A stretch of DNA of 64,000 nucleotides from Ignavibacteriaceae bacterium (GTDB lineage Bacteria; Bacteroidota; Ignavibacteria; Ignavibacteriales; Ignavibacteriaceae). Below, piece by piece: positions 42,739 to 53,253 of the stretch. The stretch spans positions 56,199 to 120,198 of the forward strand of contig JABWCL010000009.1 in assembly GCA_013360295.1 (NCBI GenBank). The letters run 5' to 3'. A program made the translations under genes and the position numbers. Below the pieces are notes generated by a model. The model had not been told where the DNA came from. It was given only the letters and a program-made list of their open reading frames with translations, and did no database searches. Within the stretch, counting starts at the first letter, position 1. Every line of letters begins with the position of its first letter.

Positions 42739-44732
42739 AATTTGAGAAATATAAGCTGAAAAATATCTCAGGGGGAAATGATAAACTGCTCCCTGTAGAT
42801 GAATCCCGCTTTACGATCGATTATAAAAATGTTCTCAATCCCGCACAATACGACGCAGTGAGTGCAACGGAGGGAGCATATCTTATCATTGCGGGAGCAG
42901 GCACAGGGAAAACCAGAACTTTAGTATACCGTGTTGCCAGATTAATCGAATCTGGTTACGATCCTTCTTCAATACTTCTGCTCACCTTTACACGTAAGGC
43001 AGCTCGTGAGATGATGAATCGTGCTTCGGTACTCCTGGATGCACGATGTTCAAAAATCAGCGGCGGAACCTTTCACTCTTTCGCTAATATAACCCTGCGT
43101 AAGTATGCTAATCACATAAACTTAAATCCTTCCTTCACTATCCTTGACCAGGGTGACAGTGAAGATGTGATGAATCTGCTCCGGTCTCAATCGGGCTTGA
43201 TTTCAAAGGACAAACGTTTTCCGAACAAATCAACACTGCTCCGAATTTACAGCCTCTCCATAAATACCGGGAGAACCTTCGAAGACGTGCTCCTGTCGGA
43301 ATTTCCGCACTTTTATGGCTATATGAGTGAAATCGGGCAGATTTTCAACATTTATATAAACTACAAACAGCGCAATAACCTTCTGGATTACGATGATTTA
43401 CTTCTCCATCTTCTTAAATTTCTGACGGATCTATCTCCTGCTGCGAAAAATTTCCTAAAGGGTATCAAGTTCGTAATGGTTGATGAATACCAGGACACAA
43501 ATAAACTCCAGGGAGAGGTGACTCAGGCGTTGACTTTACTTACCAAAAACATAATGGTAGTGGGAGATGATGCTCAATCCATTTATTCATTCAGAGGGGC
43601 TAACTTCAAAAATATAATGGACTTCCCGAATTTATTTGAGGACGTAAAAATCATTAAACTGGAAGAAAATTACCGGAGTACGCCCTATATACTTGATTTT
43701 GCAAACAAGATCCACGAAGCGGCGGTCGAGAAATTTAACAAAAATCTTTTCACCTACAGATCAGGAGGCGAACTCCCAGCCATCGTTGCAGCGCTGAATG
43801 ACAATCTGCAGTCAAAATTCATTGTAGACCAGGTGCTTGAGCTTCGGGAGCAGGGTGTACCGCTTAAAGAGATAGCCGTTTTATTCCGGTCTTCTTTTTT
43901 CTCATTTGACCTGGAAATCGAACTCAATAAGGCTAACATCCCTTTTGTAAAGTTTGGTGGAATGAAATTCGTAGAAACTGCCCATATAAAGGATGCTATT
44001 GCGTTCCTCAGAATTGCCCTCAATCCAAAAGATATGGTGAGTTGGTACCGTGTATTGCTCCTTCACGAAGGTATCGGTCCTAAAAGCGCACAAAGAATTA
44101 TGGACCTCATCACTGAGGGGAAAGTCATTCCTGCCCAGGACCCGGAATCGAATAAGATCGTAAAAGGCTATGATAAGGTATATGGACTTTTTGACCTGCT
44201 TTTCAGGTTAAGCAAAAAATCCCTGACTCCCACCGATATGGCTCAGATGGCGATAGATTATTATATGCCGCTTTTCCATAACAAGTACGATGATTTTAAT
44301 AAGAGGAAAAAGGACCTCGAGATATTCCTTAACATTACAGAGAACTATCACGACCTTGAGACTCTTCTCGCCGATATGGCGATTGAGCCGCCTATCGACA
44401 GTGTTATAGATATCGGTGACGAGGATAAGCAGGATGAATTCCTCACTCTTTCTACCATCCATTCCGCCAAAGGTCTTGAGTGGCACAGTGTCTTTATTAT
44501 TCACGCAATTGACGGCTTCTTCCCCTTTTCAAAGGCATTTGATTCTCTTGACAATCTAGAGGAAGAACGCAGGTTGATGTATGTTGCGGTAACGCGTGCG
44601 AAACAAAATCTATTCATTTCGTATCCGATGAACATTTATGACCGCGAGGCGGGTACTACGTTCTCTAAACCATCAAGATTCCTGAATAATATTACATCTT
44701 CCCAGGCAAGAGGATTATTACTCGAAGAGTGA
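42735..44732 (+). CDS. UvrD/Rep-family superfamily 1A DNA helicase
   Basis: 665 residues, within the UvrD/PcrA/Rep range. 'IIAGAGTGKTRTLVYR' is Walker A (Lys59), 'FTRKAAREMMNR' is motif Ia, 'FVMVDEYQDTN' is motif II, 'VVGDDAQSIYSFRGA' is motif III, 'LEENYRSTP' is motif IV, and 'TIHSAKGLEW' with 'YVAVTRAKQNLFI' gives motifs V and VI. It is a 3'-to-5' DNA helicase for repair or replication restart. The ATG overlaps the stop of the small membrane protein gene. It is the last gene before a strong bidirectional terminator. Its presence in a flotillin operon is unusual but may simply be shared transcription. Confidence 0.93.
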   Translation: MKFEKYKLKNISGGNDKLLPVDESRFTIDYKNVLNPAQYDAVSATEGAYLIIAGAGTGKTRTLVYRVARLIESGYDPSSILLLTFTRKAAREMMNRASVLLDARCSKISGGTFHSFANITLRKYANHINLNPSFTILDQGDSEDVMNLLRSQSGLISKDKRFPNKSTLLRIYSLSINTGRTFEDVLLSEFPHFYGYMSEIGQIFNIYINYKQRNNLLDYDDLLLHLLKFLTDLSPAAKNFLKGIKFVMVDEYQDTNKLQGEVTQALTLLTKNIMVVGDDAQSIYSFRGANFKNIMDFPNLFEDVKIIKLEENYRSTPYILDFANKIHEAAVEKFNKNLFTYRSGGELPAIVAALNDNLQSKFIVDQVLELREQGVPLKEIAVLFRSSFFSFDLEIELNKANIPFVKFGGMKFVETAHIKDAIAFLRIALNPKDMVSWYRVLLLHEGIGPKSAQRIMDLITEGKVIPAQDPESNKIVKGYDKVYGLFDLLFRLSKKSLTPTDMAQMAIDYYMPLFHNKYDDFNKRKKDLEIFLNITENYHDLETLLADMAIEPPIDSVIDIGDEDKQDEFLTLSTIHSAKGLEWHSVFIIHAIDGFFPFSKAFDSLDNLEEERRLMYVAVTRAKQNLFISYPMNIYDREAGTTFSKPSRFLNNITSSQARGLLLEE

Positions 44733-44783
44733 AGGGCTCGACTTCTCTCCTGTTATTATCAGACCCGAATAAAACTTTAAAAT

Positions 44784-44818
44784 AAAAAAGCCGTCCGGTA
44801 TATCCGGACGGCTTTTTT
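44784..44818. terminator. Bidirectional Rho-independent terminator
   Basis: A 15-bp perfect stem, AAAAAAGCCGTCCGG paired with CCGGACGGCTTTTTT, closes a 5-nt loop (TATAT). Both strands end in a run of T residues. It stands between the convergent helicase gene and the giant T9SS gene and can stop transcription in both directions. Confidence 0.95.
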
Positions 44819-44833
44819 TGTTAAGAGATAATC

Positions 44834-47800
44834 CTATTTAACCAGCATCATCTTCTTCGTGGATGAGAATTTACCACTCTCCATCTTGTAGATATAAATA
44901 CCGGTTGAGAACTTCGAAGCATCGAAAGATACTTCATAAGTGCCGGCTTTAACAATCTCGTTGACAAGAGTAGCAACTTTCTGACCAAGAACGTTATAGA
45001 CGCTTAAGGTAACCATACCATCCACCGGAACGGCATATTTTATCACCGTTGAAGGATTGAATGGGTTCGGATAATTCTGCGCAAGGCTGAAATCATTCGG
45101 AACCGAAACATCAACTTTAACTTCATTGGAATAACTGAATGTACCGTCATAGTCCATCTGTTTCAGGCGGTAGATATAGGCACCGGCTGTGACACTCTTA
45201 TCTGTGTAAGAATATCTTGTCAGTTCGGTGGTATTACCATTGCCTTCAACAAACGCGATAGACTTATACTGGCCGTTAAGCTCTTTGCGTTCAATTGAGA
45301 ATCCGCTGTTATTGACTTCTGTCGCTGTAGTCCAGTTTAATGTTACATCGTTTCCGGTCACGGTTGCGGCAAAGGCTGTCAACTCAACAGGTATTGCCTG
45401 TGTAGTATGATAAACGCCGAAGCCGTTATTTGTTGCCATTACGAATACATCTACTGACCCATCTGTATTCCTTCTGATGTCAATGTCTCCGGTTCCATTC
45501 GCATTGGAGTTTACTCCAAGCGGAGGAGTGAGACCGTAAGTAAAGGAATTTGCATAATCATTCATCGGGACACCTACAACGCGCGCGTTCTGATTACCTG
45601 CTCCGTATTGGAATACAGCGAAGTAATCATTTCCACCCATTGAGGCAGCCCAACGGATGGCATTTGCACCGGTTGCAACAACTGTACCAGGTACTGTACC
45701 AAGAAGTTGTCCTGTCATTGAGTAGTGCTTAACGCTCTGACCGTTCGATTTTAAATAGAAGCCATTACCCGGAATGGGGCCGACTGAAGCAGTTGAACCG
45801 ACAGTCGCATCACTGAGAGTGATTTCTTCCGGTACAGCATTAAATGCACCTCCTGTCATTGTCCAGCGGAATACTTTAGCGTTTGCAGTAGTTGAACTTG
45901 CCGCCCAGATAACCGCGGTGTTATTAGCAAAGTCGCCGGTTATTGTGATTTTGTCGCCTAATCTTGCGAATGTAGTTTGTACATAATCCACTACTTTAAC
46001 CGGTGCGGATGTTTCATCATTCCACATATAGACTCTGAAAGTATCGCTCAGTGAGTTTGAAAGGTTGCAAGCGAGTATCTTTCCATCAAGTGTGACACCA
46101 ACATCATTAAGGAAATATGTTCCTCCGGTGACGCCGGTCATATCAAGCAAGCCAATATCATTACCGGTATTAGCGTTAATTACTCTTACGTTTGTACCTG
46201 CATTACGGCTTACGATGTATAACCTTTCATTGTTGCTGACCTTACCGTATCCTAAACCGCGTTCAGTTGAACCGGTTGGTGAGAACCACGCAGGTAAGTT
46301 ACCTTTAGCCTGAGATTTCTCCCAAACCAGTTGAAGTGCAGGAACTGTCCAGTCAAGACCAACAGCACGAACGAGCCAGGCTCTTTCAGTTGTAATGACG
46401 AGCGGGAACCAGGTCTTACCTGAATCCTGAGAAATGAAACTTCTGCCAGGATTGGTAAGAGGTGAATTGTGCGCACCAAGCGGATACTGAATCGCTGAAC
46501 TAAAGGTCATAGAGACCCAGAAAGTTTGTCCGACCTGGAAACCAGGAGCATCAGTACCAAGCGGCAATGTGACATAGTCTCCGCCTGTACCAGGAACAAC
46601 ATAGTTTTCTCCGCCGAATTTCTTCATATAAAGAAGCGGACCGGGAGCTAATGAATCTGCACCGGCGCCCCAGATTCCAACCATAACTGAATCGTTTGAT
46701 GCTTCATTGCGATAAAATGCATCTATGTTGGCAAGTTTCATATTTACAGGAGCGGTCATCCTGACTGCTGCCCAGACCTGAATGTTATTTGTACCAAAAC
46801 CTATAAAGGTGCTAGGTGTATTCGGGCCATTATCATAACGTACGTGATACGCAGAATCAGGATAAACAAGCGTTCTGTAATAGGCCAGTGTGTTATTAGC
46901 CGCGTTGATTGTATCACCGGCAGCCGTAACAGCTACTGTGGTTGTAAATGTACCACGGTTTTCCGGTGTACTACCGAAGTTGACAGTATCGACTGAACCT
47001 GCAGGCAAACTCGGCCTGTTAACAGGAGCGCCCTGAACACCGGCTATTGTATAGTTAAGTACGTATTCAGCAGCGTTCAGACCAGCGTTACCAATGAAAG
47101 TTCTCATCTGTACGGGTACTATCCCGTCAAGATCTTCGCCTGTAACGAGAGAAGAACCGCCGGTTATATTGTTTCCGACAGTTGGGTTGCTGTTTACTAA
47201 GCCGGATTCCTTACCATTAACTAATGACGCAGGATCGATCGGAGTAGTTTCAGCGCCTTTCACTAAAGCAGAAGCATCGGCCTCTGTCGGCATTGGAATT
47301 CCGTTAAGCTGACCGACAGATAATACTGCCAGATCCACCGGAGGAACTTCGGTTATATAAACATCGTCCACAAATAAATCAAATTTATCTGCTAACGAAT
47401 ATGCGTGGAATCCGATATAATAGTTGCCGGATACCGGTATGGTAAATGGTGCATTTCCTACCTGGTATGTTATGGCGGTGATATTCGGATGATCGGCAAG
47501 CACAGTGTAAAGACTATCCGGAACATTGGCAGAGCCGATAGCTACTTTCAGATTCTCGGCAAATGAAGCGCTGCGTGCAGAATATCCATAAGCAACACGG
47601 TAGGTCTTCCCTGCCTGTAATGCTAAAGCAGGAGTAATCAGCCAGTCATTTCCGGGAAGTGATGTACTGTAATTATATCTTGCTGAATATAAACCTGTTC
47701 TCGGTTTCACATTGCTTTGATTCCAGGTTGTTCCGCCGTTAATATCAACAACTTTCCAGCCAGTCGGTGGGAAGTTACCCTCAAATCCTTCAGACATCGG

Positions 47801-50653
47801 GAATTGATTTATTACAACAGGATTAACTGTAAGTACACCGGAAATATTGGTTGTACCGTTCCAGGGACCGCCATTCGATCCGCTCGCACCACCGTAGGTG
47901 TAAGGACCATTAAGAAGCTGGAATCTCGAAGCATAGTAATAAGTTCCTGCTGAGAGGTTTGCTCCGATGTCAGCTTTGTACTCATTATTATTTCCGGATA
48001 CAACGTTAAATGTCGCAGCTACCCAGTTCGTCCAGGTTGAAGGATCTGTATTTGTGGAAGAATATCCGATCCAGCATTTAATCGTTGTGTCAGCCGGATT
48101 AGGTGTAACACCGCCTTCATAAGCCTGAGCGTAAACAGTTGCACTTCCGCCTTCAGAAATCGTAGCGGTGAGAGGCCACTGCAGGTTGTACCAGTCAAGC
48201 ATAATCTGTGGAACAACTTCGATCTTAATATCATCAAGGCCGGTGCCGTAAGCGCTGAAACTAGCATTCGTCTTATCTCTCCATCTGAGGAACCTTCCGT
48301 TGCCAGCAAATGCTGCTAAATCAACAACCTGCTCAGAGTATGCTGTCTGAGGGGCGCCAGCGGAGAGGAATGCAAGAGTAGTCCAGGTTGTACCGCCATC
48401 AGTTGAAATTTCAAAGAATGTGGTATCGTGAAGAGCAACATTGGGTCCGAGCGCAAATTGTTTCTCAACCAATTCCGGATCGTTCTCAATGCTCTTTGTT
48501 ATGTCGTCATCCTTCCACCAGAAAGAAATTTTAGAGAAAGGAGGAAGATTGACAGGGGGACTCTGCAAAATTGCAGGAATCGTACCTGAGTAGTTGTAGG
48601 AAACCTTTGCGCAATATGGAAGTGAATTTGCTTCAGTTCCTCTTGCCCAATAATTGTTGATATTCAGCCATCCCGGAGGTGGGAAAACACCGCCGGTACT
48701 GTCGAAATTCTGGAAATACGGGAAGTTGGTAATTGTGAAATCAACACCAACTCCGGTTAATGCCAGAGCGTTAGGAGAGCCTGCTGCATTATGAGTAATA
48801 TCTATACTAGCGGTTTTCGCGCCGGTATCAGCAGGAGCAAATGCAACCGTGAAGGTCATGCTTTCATTTGCAGCCAAATTCTTCGGATACGTATTATTAT
48901 CCGTAAGAACAAATGAAGCCGCGTTAGTACCTGATTTAGCTACGCCGCTGATTGTTAGTGTTCCACCGCCTGTATTTGAGAGAGTGAAAGTCTGAGCAGC
49001 ACTCTGTGTTCCGGTCTGCAAACTTCCAAAATCTTTGGAGGTGGGGTTAACACTAAAGATCGGGGTTGCGGGGATTTCACGCACCTGAAAATTATCAATG
49101 AATACATCATTATCTTTATTACTTACAGAAGATACAGCATAGAAAGCAATTCTGACATTTCCGGTATACGCTGATAAGTCTATTACTTCGTGCTGTCCGG
49201 TATTCGAGATGAGAGGGCTTGCAGATGTCCATTCTTTAAGTTTTGTCGTCCAGGTTGCCCCGTTATCTGTTGAGAGAAATACTGCGAGAGTATCATCCAC
49301 ACCTAATGTATCTGCAGTAACAGCACCAAACTTAGTAAGAGCCAAATCAAATTCCAATTGTATATCCGGTGTGCCGGTGCCAAGATTGATTTGTGGAGAA
49401 ACCCACCAATGCTTTAGCGTACTGCCAAAAATATTAACCTTAGTTGAACGATTAACAGGTGATAATACATTCCCGAAATCATCCGTAACCCAAGTAGAGG
49501 TAACTGTAGTAAGTGGTGTTCCCTGGTTACCAGTTAGTCTATACCAGTTATCCGGAGGGAAGTAACTCGCAAAATCCTGAGTGTGCGGAGGTGTGATAAT
49601 AGTGTTAGCGGTTGTGCTGTTGAAATTATATGCACCTATACCATTATTGGTAGAAAAGGCATAAATCACATAATTTCCACTTCCGGCATCTCTGATTGCA
49701 ACATCCCCTGTACCGTTAGTATTTGAGTTAGTACCAAGCATAGGAGTAAAAGCGACAGGGGCAGCAACCGAATCATTTATTACTTCGAGTATTCTGACCC
49801 GTTCAAAAAATGCTGTTGTGCTGGTAGTAGTTACAGCATTTCCGTTAAAGAACATTGCAATGAATTTTCTTCCGCCGACTTCAAAATACTTCATCGCATT
49901 CGAGCCGGTTGGAACAAGATTCGCGTCAACTGCAGTATAAAGAGAAAGATCACCCTTTACTCTGCGTAACTGAGCTCCGCCTCCTTTTATCCAGTAACCA
50001 TCCGCTCCACCATTGAGAGGAGCTGCTGTTGCTGAATTTCCGGATGCTAAACCGGTGATAACTATTTCCTGACCTGTGAATGTTACACCGTTATCAGTGG
50101 TTGTGAACTTTACAAGTTTATTGTTACTTGCCGCAACAGCCCAGATAGCAATAGAGTTATCTGCTGTTGAGCCTGTTACAGTAAACTTGTCACCAAGCCT
50201 GTATGCTCCTGTTGTCCAGGTAGCAACCACGCGAGCAGAATCAGTGCTTTCACTGTTCCACCTGTAAATTTTGAATGGTGTGGCAACCGCAGTTGAAGTA
50301 ACAAGGTTACATCCAAATACGACGCCGTCTGTTGATACTTCGACATCAGTCAAAGTAAACGTACCGCCTGATATTCCGACACCAGTCAATGTACCAAGCG
50401 AATCACCGGTTGCCGCGTCAAGTATTACTACTTTAGCGCCGCCGGTTACGGTAGCAACGTACAACCTGTGGTTACCGCCAACATTACCATAAGCAATCCC
50501 TCTCTCATTGTTTGCTGTTCCAATGAAAGAAGGCAGATTACCGTTTAGTTGGGATTTTTGCCAGAGGGTTGTAACCTGAGCATTCAGGCTACCAGAGAAT
50601 AGAGCTATGAGGAGAAAGATGAACATCCTCATATTCCGTAGAGATGAATTCAT
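44834..50653 (-). CDS. Giant T9SS-secreted surface protein with duplicated DUF4623-like domain
   Basis: 1939 residues with a signal peptide (1-25) and AGAGG 5 bp before the ATG. Domains in order: DUF4623-like beta-propeller region (~26-350, 'LWQKSQLNGNLPSF', 'ERGIAYG'); jellyroll choice-of-anchor J domain (~355-530); choice-of-anchor D (Ig-like) domain (~533-640, 'NPTSKDFGSLQTG'); a second choice-of-anchor J (~640-810); an Ig-like region (~810-950); a third jellyroll (~950-1105); a CARDB-like region; a second copy of the first domain (~1441-1750, 'VWEKSQAKGNLPAW', 'ERGLGYG'); a fibronectin III-like segment starting 'PVELTAFAATVTGNDVTLNW'; and the Por/T9SS type-A sorting domain ('NYPNPFNPST' to 'KKMMLVK'). 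It is exported across the outer membrane, probably as an adhesin or surface-layer protein. Confidence 0.88.
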   Translation of the reverse strand: MNSSLRNMRMFIFLLIALFSGSLNAQVTTLWQKSQLNGNLPSFIGTANNERGIAYGNVGGNHRLYVATVTGGAKVVILDAATGDSLGTLTGVGISGGTFTLTDVEVSTDGVVFGCNLVTSTAVATPFKIYRWNSESTDSARVVATWTTGAYRLGDKFTVTGSTADNSIAIWAVAASNNKLVKFTTTDNGVTFTGQEIVITGLASGNSATAAPLNGGADGYWIKGGGAQLRRVKGDLSLYTAVDANLVPTGSNAMKYFEVGGRKFIAMFFNGNAVTTTSTTAFFERVRILEVINDSVAAPVAFTPMLGTNSNTNGTGDVAIRDAGSGNYVIYAFSTNNGIGAYNFNSTTANTIITPPHTQDFASYFPPDNWYRLTGNQGTPLTTVTSTWVTDDFGNVLSPVNRSTKVNIFGSTLKHWWVSPQINLGTGTPDIQLEFDLALTKFGAVTADTLGVDDTLAVFLSTDNGATWTTKLKEWTSASPLISNTGQHEVIDLSAYTGNVRIAFYAVSSVSNKDNDVFIDNFQVREIPATPIFSVNPTSKDFGSLQTGTQSAAQTFTLSNTGGGTLTISGVAKSGTNAASFVLTDNNTYPKNLAANESMTFTVAFAPADTGAKTASIDITHNAAGSPNALALTGVGVDFTITNFPYFQNFDSTGGVFPPPGWLNINNYWARGTEANSLPYCAKVSYNYSGTIPAILQSPPVNLPPFSKISFWWKDDDITKSIENDPELVEKQFALGPNVALHDTTFFEISTDGGTTWTTLAFLSAGAPQTAYSEQVVDLAAFAGNGRFLRWRDKTNASFSAYGTGLDDIKIEVVPQIMLDWYNLQWPLTATISEGGSATVYAQAYEGGVTPNPADTTIKCWIGYSSTNTDPSTWTNWVAATFNVVSGNNNEYKADIGANLSAGTYYYASRFQLLNGPYTYGGASGSNGGPWNGTTNISGVLTVNPVVINQFPMSEGFEGNFPPTGWKVVDINGGTTWNQSNVKPRTGLYSARYNYSTSLPGNDWLITPALALQAGKTYRVAYGYSARSASFAENLKVAIGSANVPDSLYTVLADHPNITAITYQVGNAPFTIPVSGNYYIGFHAYSLADKFDLFVDDVYITEVPPVDLAVLSVGQLNGIPMPTEADASALVKGAETTPIDPASLVNGKESGLVNSNPTVGNNITGGSSLVTGEDLDGIVPVQMRTFIGNAGLNAAEYVLNYTIAGVQGAPVNRPSLPAGSVDTVNFGSTPENRGTFTTTVAVTAAGDTINAANNTLAYYRTLVYPDSAYHVRYDNGPNTPSTFIGFGTNNIQVWAAVRMTAPVNMKLANIDAFYRNEASNDSVMVGIWGAGADSLAPGPLLYMKKFGGENYVVPGTGGDYVTLPLGTDAPGFQVGQTFWVSMTFSSAIQYPLGAHNSPLTNPGRSFISQDSGKTWFPLVITTERAWLVRAVGLDWTVPALQLVWEKSQAKGNLPAWFSPTGSTERGLGYGKVSNNERLYIVSRNAGTNVRVINANTGNDIGLLDMTGVTGGTYFLNDVGVTLDGKILACNLSNSLSDTFRVYMWNDETSAPVKVVDYVQTTFARLGDKITITGDFANNTAVIWAASSTTANAKVFRWTMTGGAFNAVPEEITLSDATVGSTASVGPIPGNGFYLKSNGQSVKHYSMTGQLLGTVPGTVVATGANAIRWAASMGGNDYFAVFQYGAGNQNARVVGVPMNDYANSFTYGLTPPLGVNSNANGTGDIDIRRNTDGSVDVFVMATNNGFGVYHTTQAIPVELTAFAATVTGNDVTLNWTTATEVNNSGFSIERKELNGQYKSIAFVEGNGNTTELTRYSYTDKSVTAGAYIYRLKQMDYDGTFSYSNEVKVDVSVPNDFSLAQNYPNPFNPSTVIKYAVPVDGMVTLSVYNVLGQKVATLVNEIVKAGTYEVSFDASKFSTGIYIYKMESGKFSSTKKMMLVK

Positions 50654-50866
50654 AACGACCTCTAATGTTAATAAATAAGAGATTAAAGAACCAATGTTTA
50701 AAAACTAAAGATAATTAAGGAAAAAAACAAGATAATTTGACAAATTATGGTGACATTATTAAAATTTGAAAAAATAAAAGAAAACAAAGAGAGTATGATT
50801 ATAAACTCAGAAATTCGATTTTTGATATTGAGAGTTAAGAAATTTTGGAAATGCAGAAAATGTAAT

Positions 50867-50895
50867 GTCTCCGGGTATCTTTATAACCCGGAGAC
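50867..50895 (-). terminator. Strong hairpin at the end of the ABC efflux operon
   Basis: GTCTCCGGGT pairs with ACCCGGAGAC (10 bp) around a 9-nt loop, 8 bp after the permease stop. The following minus-strand sequence is only moderately T-rich (ATTACATTTT), so termination may be partial. Confidence 0.5.
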
Positions 50896-50903
50896 AAAAA
50901 TAA

Positions 50904-52073
50904 TCAGGAGCCCTTAAGTGCGGTTACAATATTCAGCCTGGATGCTCTGACCGAGGGAAGGAATCCTCCTATTATTCCCATCAATAATGCAAAAACTATT
51001 GATGAGACTATAATTGACGGGGACAGTGCAAACGAAAATTCGAGCTCAGAAAAACTTGCGAAATTTAATGTTGATATCTTAAAGAATTGAAGTAATGATG
51101 ATAGTAATACTCCTATAACCCCACCGATAAGTGAAATCAATATTGATTCAATTAAAAAAGCAGCCAGTACACTCCTCCGCTTAAATCCAAGCGCCCGCAT
51201 CGTTCCTATTTCCACAACACGGTTTGCAACAGCAGCATACATCGTGATCATCGCGCCGATTGTAGCACCAAAACTGAATATTACAGTAATAAAGATCCCA
51301 AGTATCCTTATGAAAAGAGCGAGGAACTCAGATTGCTTTTCAAAAAATTTTGTTTCAATATAAGGTTCAAATTGCTGAAGTCTGCGCTCCGCTTCAAATA
51401 ATTTTTTGAAAGAGTCATAGTTCTGAACATTATCTAACTTGAACGTCATGGACGAAACACTGGTCTCTCTGTTGAAAGCATTAAGTAACTGCAGGCCATC
51501 GCCCCATATTTCAGAGTCGAATCCGGAACCATTAGAAGAGAATTTCCCTACCACTGTCCACTGATCTCCCTGAATTTTGATTTTACTCCCGACCTCTGCA
51601 CCTATGAATCGTTTTGCTATTGATTCACCTACTATAAGTTCGCGCACACCAAACCTGAACATTCGTCCATCGATCAGCTTTACTTGAGGACGGAGCTGAA
51701 ATACAGGCTCTGATACACCTCTCAGTGTAATATTACTCACTCCCCCTTCTTTCCTGTCAAGGTTAATCACGACTACCGGTTCAGCCGAAACTAATTGTTT
51801 TCCCTGTGAATCTTTAGCTATGAATGGCAGAGTCCTGATGATGTTCTGCACATCACCCTCAATAATACTGGATATTTCACTTGTGGCGGATTTTCGCACG
51901 ATCATGACGTTATCATCCGCTCCTGTGCCAACGAGTGTTTTTTCGATACCATATGCCATCATCAGAACGGCCGCGAAGACAAAAATCACAAGCCCCACGC
52001 CAATCGTGGTGATGATAGTGGTTAATTTTCTCTGTCTGAAATTTCTAATTACATATTTAAATGGTATTTGCAT
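50904..52073 (-). CDS. ABC transporter permease, MacB/FtsX type (second of two)
   Basis: 389 residues. An N-terminal transmembrane helix (~18-42) is followed by a large extracytoplasmic MacB_PCD domain (~43-260) and three C-terminal helices of the FtsX domain. 'EIGTMRALGFKRRSVLAAF' is the conserved loop between them, and 'RASRLNIVTALKGS' ends the protein. It is the inner-membrane subunit of a mechanotransmission-type ABC exporter that pulls substrates out of the periplasm or bilayer. Its partner permease lies 10 bp upstream, suggesting a heterodimer. It is the last gene of a four-gene set with the ATPase and the adaptor. Confidence 0.9.
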   Translation of the reverse strand: MQIPFKYVIRNFRQRKLTTIITTIGVGLVIFVFAAVLMMAYGIEKTLVGTGADDNVMIVRKSATSEISSIIEGDVQNIIRTLPFIAKDSQGKQLVSAEPVVVINLDRKEGGVSNITLRGVSEPVFQLRPQVKLIDGRMFRFGVRELIVGESIAKRFIGAEVGSKIKIQGDQWTVVGKFSSNGSGFDSEIWGDGLQLLNAFNRETSVSSMTFKLDNVQNYDSFKKLFEAERRLQQFEPYIETKFFEKQSEFLALFIRILGIFITVIFSFGATIGAMITMYAAVANRVVEIGTMRALGFKRRSVLAAFLIESILISLIGGVIGVLLSSLLQFFKISTLNFASFSELEFSFALSPSIIVSSIVFALLMGIIGGFLPSVRASRLNIVTALKGS

Positions 52074-52083
52074 TTTATACTCC

Positions 52084-53244
52084 TTAACCTACAAATCTGA
52101 AACCATCTACAATCTTCGTCGAAAGCGCTCTCTGTATCGGGAATACTGAAGAAATGATCCCGATAAAGATTGCTGAACTTACGGCGAGCACTACAGTGAT
52201 TGTTTCCAGATTAAAATACGGAAATATGTTCTTCGGTACCATTTGCTCAAAAGCTGAAACAACCGGAAATGTCAATGCGAGCCCTACTCCGCCTCCGAGA
52301 GCTGAAATGAAAAGAGACTCACCGAGAATCAACCCGGTAAGATGCAGAGATGAAAAACCGAGCGTTTTAAAAACAGCATATTCGCGTGTTCTTTCCCTGG
52401 CTGACATGATCATCGTATTTGCCAACACAAGCATAATTATTCCGATAATTGCAAAACTCATAACGTTCATCGCTGTTATAATCGCGGAGGTCGAAGAAAT
52501 GAATCCCTGCGCAAAAGCTCTCTCCGTCTCCGTTTTGGTTTCGTCGCTTGAGTTCTTGAAATGGGCATCAATTTTTTGAGAAATCAGCGCGGAATTATTC
52601 GGATCATCTACCTGGACAATGAACCAGCCTATCTGGTTCGCGCGGATCGGAGATTCGGCCTCAATCCGTTCGTTTAGATAATTCCAGTGAAAAAACATTT
52701 GGGTAGCGTCGGTGTTTTTGTCCCGCGGTTTGTATATGGCAGCTATTGTAAACTCCCATCTGCCCGGGTAGATATCCCCTTCAAGTACCATTTTGTTTCC
52801 GGGTTTAAGACCGTATTGATTAGCTATCGCCTCCCCAACCACAGCCGCGTCTCTCTGTTTCTTAAAAGCCTCAATTTCATCTTTTGTCAGGATCAATTCG
52901 GGATAAACATCGAAAAACGTCTCTGGATCAATCGCCAGTCTGGCGAAAAAATTACTCTGATCAATATAAATCCCGCCGAACCAGTTAGCGAACGTAACTT
53001 TTTTAACTCCTTCAACTTTTTCAATTTTGTTGAGGTGCGCGTATGGCAAGGGAAAAATGAATGATACCGCCTGTCTGGTGATCAGACGGTCAGCGGCCGT
53101 CGCCTCAACTCCCGCGTTCCAGGTAGTCACAACCGTTCTGAGAAGGCCAAACGCCATAACGGCGATACCAATCCCCATGATAGTGAGAAATGACCGGAGT
53201 TTATGGCGCAGTGCATTTTTAAAAATCAACTTAAATACTTTCAT
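52084..53244 (-). CDS. ABC transporter permease, MacB/FtsX type (first of two)
   Basis: 386 residues with the same plan as its downstream neighbour: one N-terminal helix (~17-40, '[18 protein letters not shown]'), a periplasmic MacB_PCD domain, and three C-terminal helices with '[18 protein letters not shown]' in the FtsX loop. The periplasmic part differs clearly from the second permease, so the two probably form a heterodimer rather than redundant copies. The ATPase gene lies 9 bp upstream. The homologous single-permease system is MacB, in which ATPase and permease are fused; here they are separate genes. Confidence 0.9.
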   Translation of the reverse strand: MKVFKLIFKNALRHKLRSFLTIMGIGIAVMAFGLLRTVVTTWNAGVEATAADRLITRQAVSFIFPLPYAHLNKIEKVEGVKKVTFANWFGGIYIDQSNFFARLAIDPETFFDVYPELILTKDEIEAFKKQRDAAVVGEAIANQYGLKPGNKMVLEGDIYPGRWEFTIAAIYKPRDKNTDATQMFFHWNYLNERIEAESPIRANQIGWFIVQVDDPNNSALISQKIDAHFKNSSDETKTETERAFAQGFISSTSAIITAMNVMSFAIIGIIMLVLANTMIMSARERTREYAVFKTLGFSSLHLTGLILGESLFISALGGGVGLALTFPVVSAFEQMVPKNIFPYFNLETITVVLAVSSAIFIGIISSVFPIQRALSTKIVDGFRFVG

Positions 53245-53253
53245 ATCAACCTT

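Noticed and set aside
44834..50653. Many plus-strand open frames opposite the giant T9SS gene
   Set aside because: They arise from the repetitive, Thr/Gly-rich coding bias of the minus strand and show no motifs or signals.
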